From positions 71,469 to 135,468 of the forward strand of contig JBMOJK010000001.1 of NCBI GenBank assembly GCA_049315825.1: 64,000 nucleotides of DNA. Direction: 5' to 3'. A model generated the notes under the pieces. The model made no database searches, was not told where the DNA came from, and saw nothing but the letters and a program-made list of their open reading frames with translations. The stretch is from JBMOJK01 sp049315825 (GTDB lineage: Bacteria > Patescibacteriota > Gracilibacteria > BD1-5 > UBA2023). This document shows positions 29,943-40,405 of this stretch, piece by piece; position 1 is the first letter of the stretch, and each line of letters begins with the position of its first letter. The position numbers were made by a program, and so were the translations under genes.

Positions 29943-31583
29943 CTAGTACATTCCACCCATGCCACCCATGCCTTCGTGGGCATGTGGAGCAGAGGAATCT
30001 TCCTTCTTTGGAGCATCCACAATGAGGGCTTCAGTCGTGAGGAACATACCGGCGATACTGATCGCGTTTTCGAGAGCACATCGTGATACCTTCTTCGGGT
30101 CGATGATACCCGACTTGATCATATCAACGAACGTGTCCGTCGCAGCGTCGTATCCGAAGTTTACATCGCTCGACTTGATGATATCAGCCACAACGAGTGC
30201 GCCTTCCTTACCAGCATTCTCAGCGATCTGACGAACTGGATATGAGAGGGCTCGTGCGACGATCTGTGCACCGATCTCCTGGTCGCGGTTCGCGAGTGAG
30301 AGGTTGGTGAGGACGCTTGAAGCCTTAAGGAGTGCGACTCCACCACCGGCTACAACTCCTTCTTCTACTGCTGCTTTCGTTGCATTGAGTGCGTCTTCGA
30401 TGCGGAGCTTCTTTTCCTTCATCTCGACTTCTGATGCAGCACCCACCTTGATCACGGCGATACCACCTGCGAGTTTTGCGAGACGCTCTGCGAATTTCTC
30501 ACGATCGTAGTCGGACTTGGTGTTCTCGATCTGACCGCGGATCTCCTGAACGCGGCGGGCGATGAGATCGCGATCTCCACCACCACCGATGATCGTCGTA
30601 GAATCCTTCTTCGAAACGATCGTCTTCGCACGTCCGAGGTGCTCAGCAGAAGCCATGTCGAGCTTGTATCCGAGTTCATCTGTGATCACAGTAGCCCCTG
30701 TGAGAACCGCGAGGTCCTTGATCATTTCTTTCTTTCGATCTCCGAATCCTGGAGCCTTGATCGCGAGGACGTTGAGGATTCCTTTGAGTTTATTGAGGAT
30801 GATACCCGTGAGTGCATCTCCGTCTACATCATCAGCGATAATCACGAGATCGCGCTTCCCCATGCTTGCAAGCTGTTCGAGTACTGGGAGGATATCCTTG
30901 AGTGATGAGACTTTCTTGTCCGTGATGAGGATATGTGCATCTGAGATGCGAGCCTCCATCTTTTCCGTGTCGCTCACCATATAAGGAGAGATATATCCGT
31001 TTTCAAATTTCATACCTTCTGTGAGCTCTACTTCGAGCCCGAAAGTCTGACCTTCTTCAACGGTGATCACACCGTCCTGTCCTACCTTGTCCATCGCGTC
31101 AGAGATGATCGCTCCCACTTCTGCATCCTGTGCAGAGATCGTAGCAACCTGGGCGATTTCTTCTTTAGTTGAGAGGATTTTTGCGTTCTTGGAAAGCTCG
31201 GCTTCGATGAGTGCTCCTGCCTTCTTCATACCGTTCTTGAGTTCGATCGCATTGATCCCGGAGCGGATTTCGCGAAGTCCTTCCTTGATCATCGCGTAAG
31301 TAAGGAGTGTCGCGGTAGTTGTCCCGTCTCCTGCTGCGTCGTTCGTGCGTGACGCTGCTTCCTTGATGAGTTCAGCCCCCATGTTCTCGATCTTGTTTTC
31401 GAGTTCGATTTCCTTGGCGATCGTAACTCCATCGTTCGTCACCTGTGGAGCTCCGTATCCCTTTGAGAAAATAACGTTTCGTCCCTTTGGACCGATCGTT
31501 GCAGTGACGGTTTTAGCAACCTTCTCAATCCCTGCAAACATCGCAAGGCGCGCTTCGTCGCCGAAATGAATGTGTTTTGACAT
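29943..31583 (-). CDS. groL: Chaperonin GroEL
   Basis: 60-kDa chaperonin subunit, 546 residues, full length. The ATP site (TIGPKGRNVIF, NDGVTIAKEI, AGDGTTTATLL), apical domain and a C-terminal GGM tail (GMGGMGGMY) are all present. No UGA codons at all in over 540 codons with many glycines. It follows groES by 17 bases in an operon driven by a promoter overlapping a CIRCE-like operator. Confidence 0.98.
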   Translation of the reverse strand: MSKHIHFGDEARLAMFAGIEKVAKTVTATIGPKGRNVIFSKGYGAPQVTNDGVTIAKEIELENKIENMGAELIKEAASRTNDAAGDGTTTATLLTYAMIKEGLREIRSGINAIELKNGMKKAGALIEAELSKNAKILSTKEEIAQVATISAQDAEVGAIISDAMDKVGQDGVITVEEGQTFGLEVELTEGMKFENGYISPYMVSDTEKMEARISDAHILITDKKVSSLKDILPVLEQLASMGKRDLVIIADDVDGDALTGIILNKLKGILNVLAIKAPGFGDRKKEMIKDLAVLTGATVITDELGYKLDMASAEHLGRAKTIVSKKDSTTIIGGGGDRDLIARRVQEIRGQIENTKSDYDREKFAERLAKLAGGIAVIKVGAASEVEMKEKKLRIEDALNATKAAVEEGVVAGGGVALLKASSVLTNLSLANRDQEIGAQIVARALSYPVRQIAENAGKEGALVVADIIKSSDVNFGYDAATDTFVDMIKSGIIDPKKVSRCALENAISIAGMFLTTEALIVDAPKKEDSSAPHAHEGMGGMGGMY

Positions 31584-31600
31584 ATTTAAAATCTGAGAAA

Positions 31601-31891
31601 TTAAGCAATCTTCGCGAGGATGTACTCGTATGCAACGATTTTATATTTCGTTCCTTCGAGCTCTACTTCGTCTCCAGAATACTGACCAGAGAGGACGCGA
31701 TCACCCACCTTGAGGTCGATCGTAATCATCTTCCCATCCTTGTCAGTCTTGCCAGGTCCAACCGCAACAACTTCATAGATATACGGTCGTTCCTTGTTTG
31801 CGCTACTTGGCAGCAAAATACCGCTCTTCGTAACATTTTCAGCTTCGACACCCTTGAGTAGGACGCGATCAGAAAGTGGTTCGATATGCAT
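31601..31891 (-). CDS. groS: Co-chaperonin GroES
   Basis: 96 residues, normal length; caps the GroEL ring. Shows IEPLSDRVLLKG, the mobile-loop region (ENVTKSGILLP), VVAVGPGK and the C-terminal DRVLSGQYSGDEVELEGTKY. No UGA codons. First gene of the groES-groEL operon. Confidence 0.97.
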   Translation of the reverse strand: MHIEPLSDRVLLKGVEAENVTKSGILLPSSANKERPYIYEVVAVGPGKTDKDGKMITIDLKVGDRVLSGQYSGDEVELEGTKYKIVAYEYILAKIA

Positions 31892-31915
31892 AAACTACAT
31901 ACGTTATGGATTAAA

Positions 31916-31954
31916 TTAGCAGCCAAATTATATACGTGCTAATTTCTGAGTCAA
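31916..31954 (-). promoter_or_regulatory. groES-groEL promoter with CIRCE-like operator
   Basis: The minus strand carries TTGACT (31949-31954), 16-base spacer and TATAAT (31927-31932). An imperfect inverted repeat TTAGCA...TGCTAA spans 31916-31942, exactly 27 bp like the HrcA operator CIRCE (9-9-9); the outer six bases of each arm match and the inner three differ. It overlaps the -10, as expected for HrcA repression. Confidence 0.7.
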
Positions 31955-31973
31955 GAAATTTAGTATTTCATCT

Positions 31974-32166
31974 TTGACAATCTATTTGAAAGTTGTTCCA
32001 CTAACAATAATTTCATCCGGGTCTCAGACGGAAAACATCCTACCTGAGACTGTCTCCAATTTTAGCCTACAAGATTGGTTGTGTGTATTGAAAATACTCT
32101 GTCAATATCATGCCCCATCCCTTTTAGAGAGGGGTGACCATACTCTGTATGGCTTTATTTTTGTTT
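31974..32166 (+). other. Structured intergenic region upstream of secD
   Basis: About 300 bases without a gene between the groES promoter and secD. It holds GTCTCAG/CTGAGAC at about 32019-32051, CATCCC/GGGGTG near 32116-32134, and CCATAC-tct-GTATGG followed by a T-rich run near 32138-32165 that resembles a terminator. A TTGACA at 31974 has no well-spaced -10. It could encode a small RNA, but no known family was recognised. Confidence 0.3.
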
Positions 32167-32220
32167 ATTTTTGAAAATACATCAAAAAACTTCAATTTTC
32201 TCGATTCCTACAAGCATATT

Positions 32221-32248
32221 TTGACCTTTATGGCATTTTCTCTATACT
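32221..32248 (+). promoter_or_regulatory. secD promoter
   Basis: TTGACC, 16-base spacer, TATACT, 31 bases before the secD start codon. Confidence 0.65.
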
Positions 32249-32279
32249 TCGCGACAACTTTCATTTTGCTTTTTTTCTT

Positions 32280-34064
32280 ATGAAGTGACTCGGTATTAAA
32301 CTCGCATCTATCGTTATCTTAACGGTTCTTGCATTTGGATTTGTGTTTCCTTGGAAGCACTTTGGTGTGAACACGGGGGTAGAACTCCCTGATTTCAAGC
32401 TCGGACTTGATCTACACGGTGGAGTAGAACTCGACTATAAGATCGACTTTGCCGACCTACAGAAGCGCGGTACCCCATACGTAGAGCGCGATGTTTCAGA
32501 AGGACTCAAGTCTATCGTTGAAAAGCGTGTGAACTCACTCGGTACAGCTGAACCTACGATTACAACTGCCAGCTACGGAGGAGAATCTCACATTATCGTT
32601 CAGATTCCTACTCAGAGCTTCGCAGGAGAAAACCTCTCCGAGGCTGAACTCAAGGCAAAGAACAATGAGTATATTGCTAAGGCAAAGGATACGATCGGTA
32701 AGGTAGTTCGTCTCGAATTCAAGGAAAAGAAAGAAACTGTTACCGATGCAGATCGAGCAGCTCGCAAGACGATCGCTGATGAAGCTCACAAGGAACTCGC
32801 AACAACTACTGACTTCGCTGCAATTGCGAAGAAGTTCGCTCAAAACAATGAGAACGTAGCATTCCTCACGGGTTCTGAAGTAAAGGAAAGCCTTCCTGCT
32901 GAACTCGCATTCACAGGATTTACAACACTCACAAAGACTGGGCTCACTGATGTACTGAGTGGAGAAAAGGCTGGAGCATACACACTCGGAGCAGATGGAA
33001 AGCTTACAAAGAATCCTGGAGAAAAGGCATTTGTGATCGCAAACATCACAGACATCAAGACTGTGACTCAGGAACGCGATGTAACAGGAACTGGAGCAAC
33101 TGGTTCTGGAGTTACTAAGAAAGAAAAATATGAAACAAAGCAGATCACTTACCAGGCACTCTATATCAGCGAGCGCCCAAGTGAATGGATGCCAGCAAAG
33201 ACTGCAGACGGAAAGGCGCTCGATGAAAAGTACATCTCACGAGCGAGCGTTGGATTCACTCAGGGATACACTCCGCAGATCGATCTCCTCTTCAACGAAG
33301 ACGGAAAGAAGATCTTCGCTGAACTCACAAAGCGCATGATCGGTAAGCAGCTTGCAATCTACGTAGGTGGAGAGCAGCTCACTGCTCCAACAGTTCAAGC
33401 AGTGATCACAGATGGTCACGCTGTGATCACTGGACAGTACACAGCTGAAGAAGCGAAGAAGCTCGCAAACGACATCAATACTGGTATTGTCCCAGCCCCA
33501 ATCTACCTCACAAGTGAGCGCGCAATTGACGCGAAGATTGGTGCTGATGCGCTCGAAGTTATCATTTACGCGGGTGTTATTGGACTCCTTGCGATCATCA
33601 TATTCCTCGTAGTATTCTACCGAGTATCTGGACTGCTCGCAGGTGTTGCACTCGTCATCTACGGAATTCTTCTTCTCGCGATTATTAAGCTTACTGGTAT
33701 CGTTCTTACGCTTGCTGGTATCGCGGGTATCATCCTCTCGATTGGTCTTGCGATCGATGCAAACATCCTCATCTTCGAGCGAACAAAAGAAGCACTTCGA
33801 GATGGAGCTGACACTACGAAGGCAACAGTGGTAGGATTTGCAAAGTCATGGACGGCTATCTGGGACTCTCATATCACATCACTTACATCTGCAGTCATCC
33901 TCTATATCTTCGGAGTTTCTCTCATCAAGGGATTCGGACTTGCACTCGGACTCGGTATTGCACTCTCACTCTTCACGGCAATGTGGGTGTCGCGTGTACT
34001 CATCCTCTCGGTCGGAAGTAAGTTCAACGGACGTGAAAACGCATTCGTAGGATTTAAGAAATAA
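32280..34064 (+). CDS. secD: Protein translocase subunit SecD, with a large inserted periplasmic domain
   Basis: Helps drive protein export through SecYEG. 594 residues; UGA at codon 3 encodes Gly (MK-G-LGIKLAS). An N-terminal membrane helix, the SecD signature DFKLGLDLHGGVELDYKI (~38-55), and the C-terminal multi-helix domain with ILSIGLAIDANILIFERTKE are all present. Between ~130 and ~270 an insertion (EAHKELATTTDFAAIAKKF to IANITDIKTV) resembles a degenerate parvulin/PpiC peptidyl-prolyl isomerase domain; this is inference from pattern alone. secF does not follow; a terminator does. Confidence 0.93.
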
Positions 34065-34068
34065 GCCA

Positions 34069-34098
34069 AAAAGAACCGGAAAATCCGGTTCTTTTTTT
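34069..34098 (+). terminator. Terminator of secD
   Basis: AAAGAACCGGA-aaa-TCCGGTTCTTT with a T7 tail. Confidence 0.85.
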
Positions 34099-34136
34099 AG
34101 CTGTACTCTCCAATTTTATTCGCTAGAATATCGCCC

Positions 34137-34778
34137 ATGAAAAAACCAACCGCCGTCATCCTCGATCTTGATTTCACCCTTGCTCATTTTGAAGGAGGAT
34201 ATGAACGTATTTACGAGACCCTCGCTCCTCTTGGATTACCGAGGTACGAAGCAAAGGATGCTCTTCAGAAGACTGTTGCTAGTGAGGAAGGATTCAATTT
34301 CCAGCGATATATTCAGATCATGGAAGCAGAGGGACTCAAGGCAAACTGGGATGACGTAGCAAAAGCACTCGATCAACTTTTCCAGAATGCATACGTATTC
34401 TATCCTGATGTTGCAGACTTCCTCGCAGCAGCACGAGACAAAGGGATCCCACTTGTACTTGTAACTGCAGGGAATACCGAATTTCAGCAAGCAAAAATAG
34501 ATCACCTTGGATATACATTTGATGATATATTCATCACCACTCTTCCGAAGTGAAAGGGTGATGTGATCTACAAAATACAACAACGCACCATGGATCATGT
34601 TTGGTTCATTGACGACAAGCGTCGCGAGCTGACCCGAGTGTTCGATACGCCAAAAGTGAAAAAAGCGAATATTACCCTCTTTGAGATGGAACGCCCAGAT
34701 GCTTCTCATCGAGAGACGAAGAAAGACCCGAAATTTATACCAATTTCCTCTCTTACCTCACTTATACAACACTTATAA
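34137..34778 (+). CDS. HAD-superfamily hydrolase
   Basis: 213 residues. HAD motif I DLDFTLAHFE with nucleophile Asp (~residue 11) and general-acid Asp, motif II VLVTAGN, motif III Lys near PKGKGDV (Gly is UGA-coded), and motif IV FIDDKRRE. A helical cap lies between motifs I and II. Substrate (sugar phosphate, nucleotide or other) is not predictable. It ends one base before murI, so the two form an operon. Confidence 0.85.
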
Positions 34779-34779
34779 C

Positions 34780-35505
34780 ATGCTTGGTTTCTTTGATTCT
34801 GGAATCGGTTGACTTGAAGTAATGAAAGCCTTCCGAAAGGAGTTCCCTAATCTTGATATGGTATTCTTCGGCGACCGTGCAAACTGTCCCTATGGAGACA
34901 AGCCAGGTGAAGAGATCGCTACGCTCACGGAAGCTGGTGTGAAATTTCTCTTCGATAAATGAGCAAGTATCGTCATCATCGCCTGTAATACGGGTGCAGC
35001 TTATTCGATCCGTCATCTCCAACAAGAGGTGTATCCGATTGGCTGCGGGAAACAAATCCTCAGTGTTACTGTTCCAGGTGCAGAACAAGTATTCGAGATA
35101 TGATGCAAAAAGGTTGGGATTCTTGCAACAAAAGCTACAGTTCGAGCAGGAGTATACAGCGAACGCATCAAGCTACTCGACCCAACGATCCAAGTCCAAG
35201 AAATCTCTGCCCCTGGACTCGTCAATCTCATCGAAGCTGACTCACACGACAAAGTAACTATTCGAGAACTCCTCGATATTTACCTACGCAAATTCTCACC
35301 GGATATCGATGCGCTCGTACTCGGCTGCACCCACTACCCTATCATCCAGAACGAGATCGCAAAAGCCTGGAAAAAAATCTACGGGAAACCTATAGAAATC
35401 ATCGATCCAGCAGAAGAATCTGCTAAGCGTTTTACATCCTACCTCAAGCGTCATCCAGAATACCGAATGACACAAGGAGGAAGTGAACATATCTTTTTTA
35501 GTTAA
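34780..35505 (+). CDS. murI: Glutamate racemase
   Basis: Makes D-glutamate for peptidoglycan. 241 residues, slightly short. FFDSGIGGLEV at the N-terminus, FGDRANCPYGDK, and the two catalytic cysteines in IIACNTGAA (~residue 70) and VLGCTHYPII (~residue 182). UGA encodes conserved glycines, including the second Gly of SGIGGL. Second gene of a pair with the HAD hydrolase. Its TAA overlaps the convergent stop of the next gene in the bases TTAA. Confidence 0.93.
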
Positions 35506-37301
35506 AGTACTCACATTTTTACATTATACTCATCCGAAAGTTCGTACTTTTTGATAATCTCTCATTTATACACCACTTTCATCACTTCTTTTCCATAAAC
35601 AGATACCGGGAAGATGATGGGAATAATTTCCAGTATACTCTGACGCTGTTTATAAACGTCGTGATGGGTCGTTGACCGTATATCACATTCGGCTGAAATA
35701 TAGCTCGGGAGATCAAAAAATTGTATTTCTACAAAAAGATCACGCTCTAGCTTGGCAGCAATTTCATAATACGGCCCCAGTGCCTCTCCAAGTGTATCGA
35801 GCTTTCTACTGAGATTCTTGTTGCGTCGAGTTGCTGTAGTATCCTGTCGAATATCCGCAAGTGCTTCGGACGCTTCGGATACCTTGTCTTTAAGTGTTTG
35901 GAAATTGTGAGGAATACACAGAACACATTTCGTATGATTTCATTGTTCATTTGGTACTTTTTCAAGCACTTCGCGATATGAAGCTCAGAATTCTGACATC
36001 AGCATTTCAAGCAGCTGATCTCGCTGTGTATAGTCCTTAAGTACCATTATTATTCCCGTATAATCCAGGACTTGTGCATCCGGCTTTCGCAAACTCTTCC
36101 CAAGTCGAGAAAGCGAATCCTTTAATGCACGAAGTTGAAGATGTTCCAATTGAAAGACACCCGTACGAAAATCTTTATCACCAGGATCTCGCTTACCCTG
36201 AAGTCTGGCAGACTCAAGACGAACCGAGTCAATACCTGAAACCCCACTCATACGGTCTACCTCTCGAATATTTGCACTGCGTATATTATATTTTCCTCCG
36301 TCACGATGCCAAAGCTTGTACTGAGTCACTGTACGCTCAAAAAACTGATTATCAGCCCCGGAAGGAATACCAGGAAAATCTCTTTCTTGGATCATTAAAG
36401 GCGCGACCATATTGACTAGTGCCTTTTTATCAATTTTATGCAACATTGCATCGGGGGTACGCTCAATGTTGCGATAACGCATAGTGAGACCCAACAAACG
36501 GCGAATCTCCCACTGTGCCATAGTAAGTTGCCGAATGGCAGTTTCATGCTCATATATCACATCGCTTATATTGACATTTTCGTCTGCATTTTGAAGCGAA
36601 GCGATTTTTTTATCTCGGGCGGCAATGTGTCCTGTTTTGAGCTTTTCATGTTCATAGTACGTTGTAATATACCCACGAACCGTCATACAGTTTGATTCGC
36701 TATGTAGTTCTTTGTAGTATTCACTGCGAAATTTCCCTGTCGCAGCCTTACCAGTAGCGTTTTGAAAAGTATCCTCACATATCTTTACGTGATTCTTGAT
36801 GAAGCTCATTGCTCCACGAATGTTGAATTCAGCCTCACGATCCATCTCTTCGACCGTCTTCATAGCACATTCATCACGCGAAAAACCAAGCTTTCTTCAG
36901 AGCCAGTCTTTATAGTAATCATCACCCCGTAAACATTCAGTTTCCATATTCCTTTTTTCATCACTCGTTACCCGGTCTTCATTTACAGGATAAGCATGCA
37001 TATACTTTGCCTCGCGAATTCGTTTGCGAGACTCGGCCATGCTTGGAACTGGAACAAGCAATGGATCATAGTAATCATTGCGATCTTTTAATGCAGCAGC
37101 TAAACACTTTTTTGCAGCCTCAACCTTTTTCGCATCTATATACAGAGAGTCATGGAGTAAAGTATTTACGTTTTCTCTTTTTAATTCCACCAAATACTCG
37201 ATTGTAGCTCAGAAACTATTTTCATCCATGTTTAAAAGTCTATCCATAGCTTCAATAGTTGCGACATCGAAGCTTGTCTTTATATTGTTTGGTGCGTTCA
37301 T
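35502..37301 (-). CDS. Hypothetical protein, 599 residues
   Basis: Not recognised. One frame from ATG 37301 (MNAPNNIKTSFDVATIEAMD) to TAA 35502-35504, with about seven UGA-Gly codons. Charged and helical, no signal peptide or membrane span, so probably cytoplasmic. Cysteines are scattered, including a CVLC pair near residue 455 (KCVLCIPHNF). It faces away from murD (86 bases between starts) and converges on murI with a four-base overlap. Another in-frame ATG lies upstream but would run into the murD gene. Confidence 0.75.
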
Positions 37302-37387
37302 AGGAGTTTTCTGTTGCCGAACTTGCCACGAAGTGGTTTTGCCGTAGACTTCTCTCACTTTAACAAAAATCTCACCAAAACGCAAAA

Positions 37388-38710
37388 ATGCTGGCCATGT
37401 ACTGAAAAGCTCGCGTCGGGAACGGCGTGATAACACTCGCAAAGTCTCTACAAATCCCAGTTGCGCTCGTTGATGATATTGATACAGACTTCGTAGCATC
37501 GGGCTATGATGCCATCATCCCAACGCCTGGGATCAACCCAAGCAATCGCGCCTACAGCGCAAACAATATCCTCAGTGAACTCGATTTCGCATATCGGTAT
37601 CTCCCGAAGGGATTTAAGATCATCTCCATCACCGGAACAGACGGAAAATCCACCACTGCTTGGATGGTATACGAACTGTTACGCCAAGAGTTCGGAGAGG
37701 ATCGGGTGTTTCTTTCTGGGAATTTTGAGATTCCTTTCGCACAGACGGTCACAGATATCCGAAATCGCGGTTTAACTGAAGGATACATCGTGCTTGAGGT
37801 TTCAAGTTTTATGGCCTATGGGATCGGACAGACGCATTTTCTCAATCAACTCCCAGTCTGAGAACGAGAAGGTGGATTTTGGTCGGACTATACGATTTTC
37901 ACCAACTTACAGACCGATCATATCAACTGGCACGGTTCTTTTGCTGCGTATCTGGATGCCAAGAAAAATCTCGTCGATCACACTCGAATACGAGCCGTCG
38001 TTGAATCCGGGATCATAGAGACAGCCACTTCACTCGGACGACAATTTGATGCTGAAAAAACTCGCGTTTTCGGTACGGAACAATCTCTCAAAGACCACAC
38101 AGAGTGAGAGGTAATTTTTGTAGGAAATACACCCCAATACCGACTCAGTGAGACGAATTTCCGAGGTGTACACAATGCACTCAATATCCTCTCTGCTACT
38201 ATTATCACGGATGAAATCGGACTACCTGTCGAACACACACGACAACATCTCGCCACCATTCGTGGCTTGCCGCATCGGCTCGAGTTGGTAAAAAAGGAGA
38301 ATTGAATATCATATGTCGACGATTCGAAGTCTACATCCGCACAGAGTCTTCGGGCTGCGCTGGGTTCATTCTCAGATCGATCAGTGATCCTTATCGCTGG
38401 CTGATCAGATAAATGAGATGAGTTTAGCAACCTGAAAGATCTCGTTACTGCACATGTGAAGTTCGTAATCGCCATCGGAGCCACTCGCGAAGCATTTGCT
38501 ACACTCGCCGAAAATGCGGGCGTACCACATGTTTTTGCAGAAAGTATGCAGGAAGCTGTTGCGATTGCGCATGCAAAAGCAACTTTGGGCGACACAGTCC
38601 TTCTTTCACCTGGATGTGCCAGTTTTGGTATGTTCAAAGACTATCTCGATCGCGCAAATCAGTTCAAACAAGCTATTTACGACCTCACGACCCGTTCATC
38701 CAATGAGTAA
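37388..38710 (+). CDS. murD: UDP-N-acetylmuramoylalanine-D-glutamate ligase
   Basis: Adds D-Glu to UDP-MurNAc-Ala. 440 residues with several UGA-Gly codons. N-terminal UDP-binding domain (MYGKARVGNGVITLAKSL, ending PTPGINPSN), central ATPase domain with P-loop ISITGTDGKSTT (~residues 84-95), VLEVSSFM, and FTNLQTDHINWHGS, then the C-terminal domain with RGLPHRLELV, VDDSKSTSAQSL and LLSPGCASFGMF. An in-frame TAA at 37361 limits the start to 37388 or 37397. It overlaps the next gene by eight bases, in a mur operon. Confidence 0.94.
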
Positions 38711-39008
38711 TTTCGATACATACCTCCACAAGATTGCGAAGGTAGAACCACTTTCATACGAAGACGAGTACGCACTCCTCGAACAAGCCGCAAGCGGTGA
38801 TCCGATCGCTCGTCAGCGTATCGCTGAATCACGCCTCAAACATGTTATTTCACTTGTTTGGGATATTGCTGCGCTCGGCGATCACATCCTTGCAGCCAAC
38901 GCCGGAGTTCTCAAGGGGATCGATGTATTCGTAAAGAATCCCACTAAGTGGAAAAGTCTCGACGAATGTATCGAGGCTCACATCAAAAAAGAAATCATCG
39001 AAGACTAG
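38703..39008 (+). CDS. Sigma-70-like mini-protein (regions 1.2 and 2 only)
   Basis: 101 residues. YLHKIAKVEPLSYEDEYALL followed by EQAASGDPIARQRIAESRL and KHVISLV closely follows the sigma-70 region 1.2-2.1 consensus (YLREIGRxPLLTxEEE.. AxRIExGD.. AR..LIExNLRLVVSI). The next part (ILAANAGVLKGIDVF..KSLDECIEAHIKKEI) aligns in register with regions 2.2-2.3 but lacks the aromatic residues that melt the -10 element, and regions 3 and 4 are absent. It overlaps murD by eight bases and lies 26 bases before murC. It may bind core RNA polymerase as a modulator rather than act as a sigma factor; this is inference. Confidence 0.7.
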   Translation: MSNFDTYLHKIAKVEPLSYEDEYALLEQAASGDPIARQRIAESRLKHVISLVWDIAALGDHILAANAGVLKGIDVFVKNPTKWKSLDECIEAHIKKEIIED

Positions 39009-39034
39009 ATTCGAGTTATTACGTTTTAGAAAAT

Positions 39035-40399
39035 ATGTCACATCTACACCTTATTGGAGCCGGCGGAATCGGCGTTTCTGCGATTGGGAGGTATTATAAA
39101 TCTCTCGGTTGGACCGTGTCTGGTTCGGATGGAGCATCGAGTGATGTTACACAGGATCTTGAACGAGAAGGCATCACCATCATGATCGGCCACAAAGCAG
39201 AGAACCTGCCCGAAAATACCGATCTTGTTGTGTATTCTGAAGCGATCATCACCAAGCCAGACCTCAGTAAGGAAGAGCAACTCCTTGCCAATCCTGAGCT
39301 TCGTAGGGCCAAGGAAAAAGGTATCAAGCACCGCTCCTATCCAGAATCCCTCGGTGATATCGCCAATCCAAAATACGAGATTGCTGTAACCGGAAGTCAT
39401 GGAAAATCCACAACGACAGGATTCATTTCAGTAATGCTTGCGAATTCTTCGAAAGGTGGGTCTACCATTGTTGGGACAAAGCTCTCAAACTTCGGCGGAA
39501 CGAACCTCCGAAGTGATCCTGCGAGTCCGTATTTTGCGATCGAAGCCTGTGAATATCGCAGATCATTCCTCCACTACACTCCAGAAATCGCCGTGATCAC
39601 GAACATCGACCTTGATCACCTCGACTACTACAAGGATGTTGAAGACTACGTCTCAGCCTTTGTTTCTTTCGTAGAAAATACTAAAACTGCGGTTGTACTT
39701 CCTGCGAACGACGCAAACTGCAAGAAGCTCTACGAACGAGTTTCAGAAACAAAACGCACTGCGCTCAAGTGGTATTTTGTTGAGCAAGATAGCTACACAG
39801 TAGACGGAAAGAAATATCCGATCCCAAAGCTCACACTCAAGGTTCCTGGTGATCACCTCGCGTTCGATGCCAATCTCGCCTACACAGTGGGTCAGATCAT
39901 CGAGATGAAACAAGATGAAATCACGAGCGGACTCGAGGCATACTCAGGTGCATGGCGACGCAGCGAACTCGTCGGTGAAACCGAGAACGGTAACCTCGTC
40001 TATTCAGACTATGGCCACCATCCAAACGAGATCACTCCGACTCTCAAAGCGATCAAAGAGGCAAATCCTGATCGCTTCTTCATCGTAATTTTCCAGCCAC
40101 ACCAATACTCACGAACTCGTGAACTCTTAGATGAATTTGCAACCTGTTTCAGTGATGCAGATGAGCTCATTGTACCAAATATTTATTTCTCACGAGATAA
40201 GAAAGAAGACGTTGAGTGGATGACCGTTGATCGACTCCTCGATGCGATCGAGCCACACAATCCAAACCTCACCGACGGTGAAGGGCTTGAGAACACTGAA
40301 GGAATCATCCTCCAGCTCGACGAAGAAAATCCAGGAAGACTTCTCTTCCTCCTGCTTGGAGCCGGAAACGTAGACAGTCTTCGATATAACATACTTTAA
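39035..40399 (+). CDS. murC: UDP-N-acetylmuramate-alanine ligase
   Basis: First amino-acid-adding enzyme of peptidoglycan precursor synthesis. 454 residues, normal. HLIGAGGIGVSAIGRYY (UDP-binding start), P-loop AVTGSHGKSTT, FAIEACEYRRSFLHY with the DE/C-E region, ITNIDLDHLDYY, YSDYGHHPNEI and FQPHQYSRTREL are standard MurC motifs. Start chosen at MSHLHLIGAGG. No UGA codons. Downstream of murD and the sigma-like gene. Confidence 0.96.
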   Translation: MSHLHLIGAGGIGVSAIGRYYKSLGWTVSGSDGASSDVTQDLEREGITIMIGHKAENLPENTDLVVYSEAIITKPDLSKEEQLLANPELRRAKEKGIKHRSYPESLGDIANPKYEIAVTGSHGKSTTTGFISVMLANSSKGGSTIVGTKLSNFGGTNLRSDPASPYFAIEACEYRRSFLHYTPEIAVITNIDLDHLDYYKDVEDYVSAFVSFVENTKTAVVLPANDANCKKLYERVSETKRTALKWYFVEQDSYTVDGKKYPIPKLTLKVPGDHLAFDANLAYTVGQIIEMKQDEITSGLEAYSGAWRRSELVGETENGNLVYSDYGHHPNEITPTLKAIKEANPDRFFIVIFQPHQYSRTRELLDEFATCFSDADELIVPNIYFSRDKKEDVEWMTVDRLLDAIEPHNPNLTDGEGLENTEGIILQLDEENPGRLLFLLLGAGNVDSLRYNIL

Positions 40400-40405
40400 T
40401 TCACC

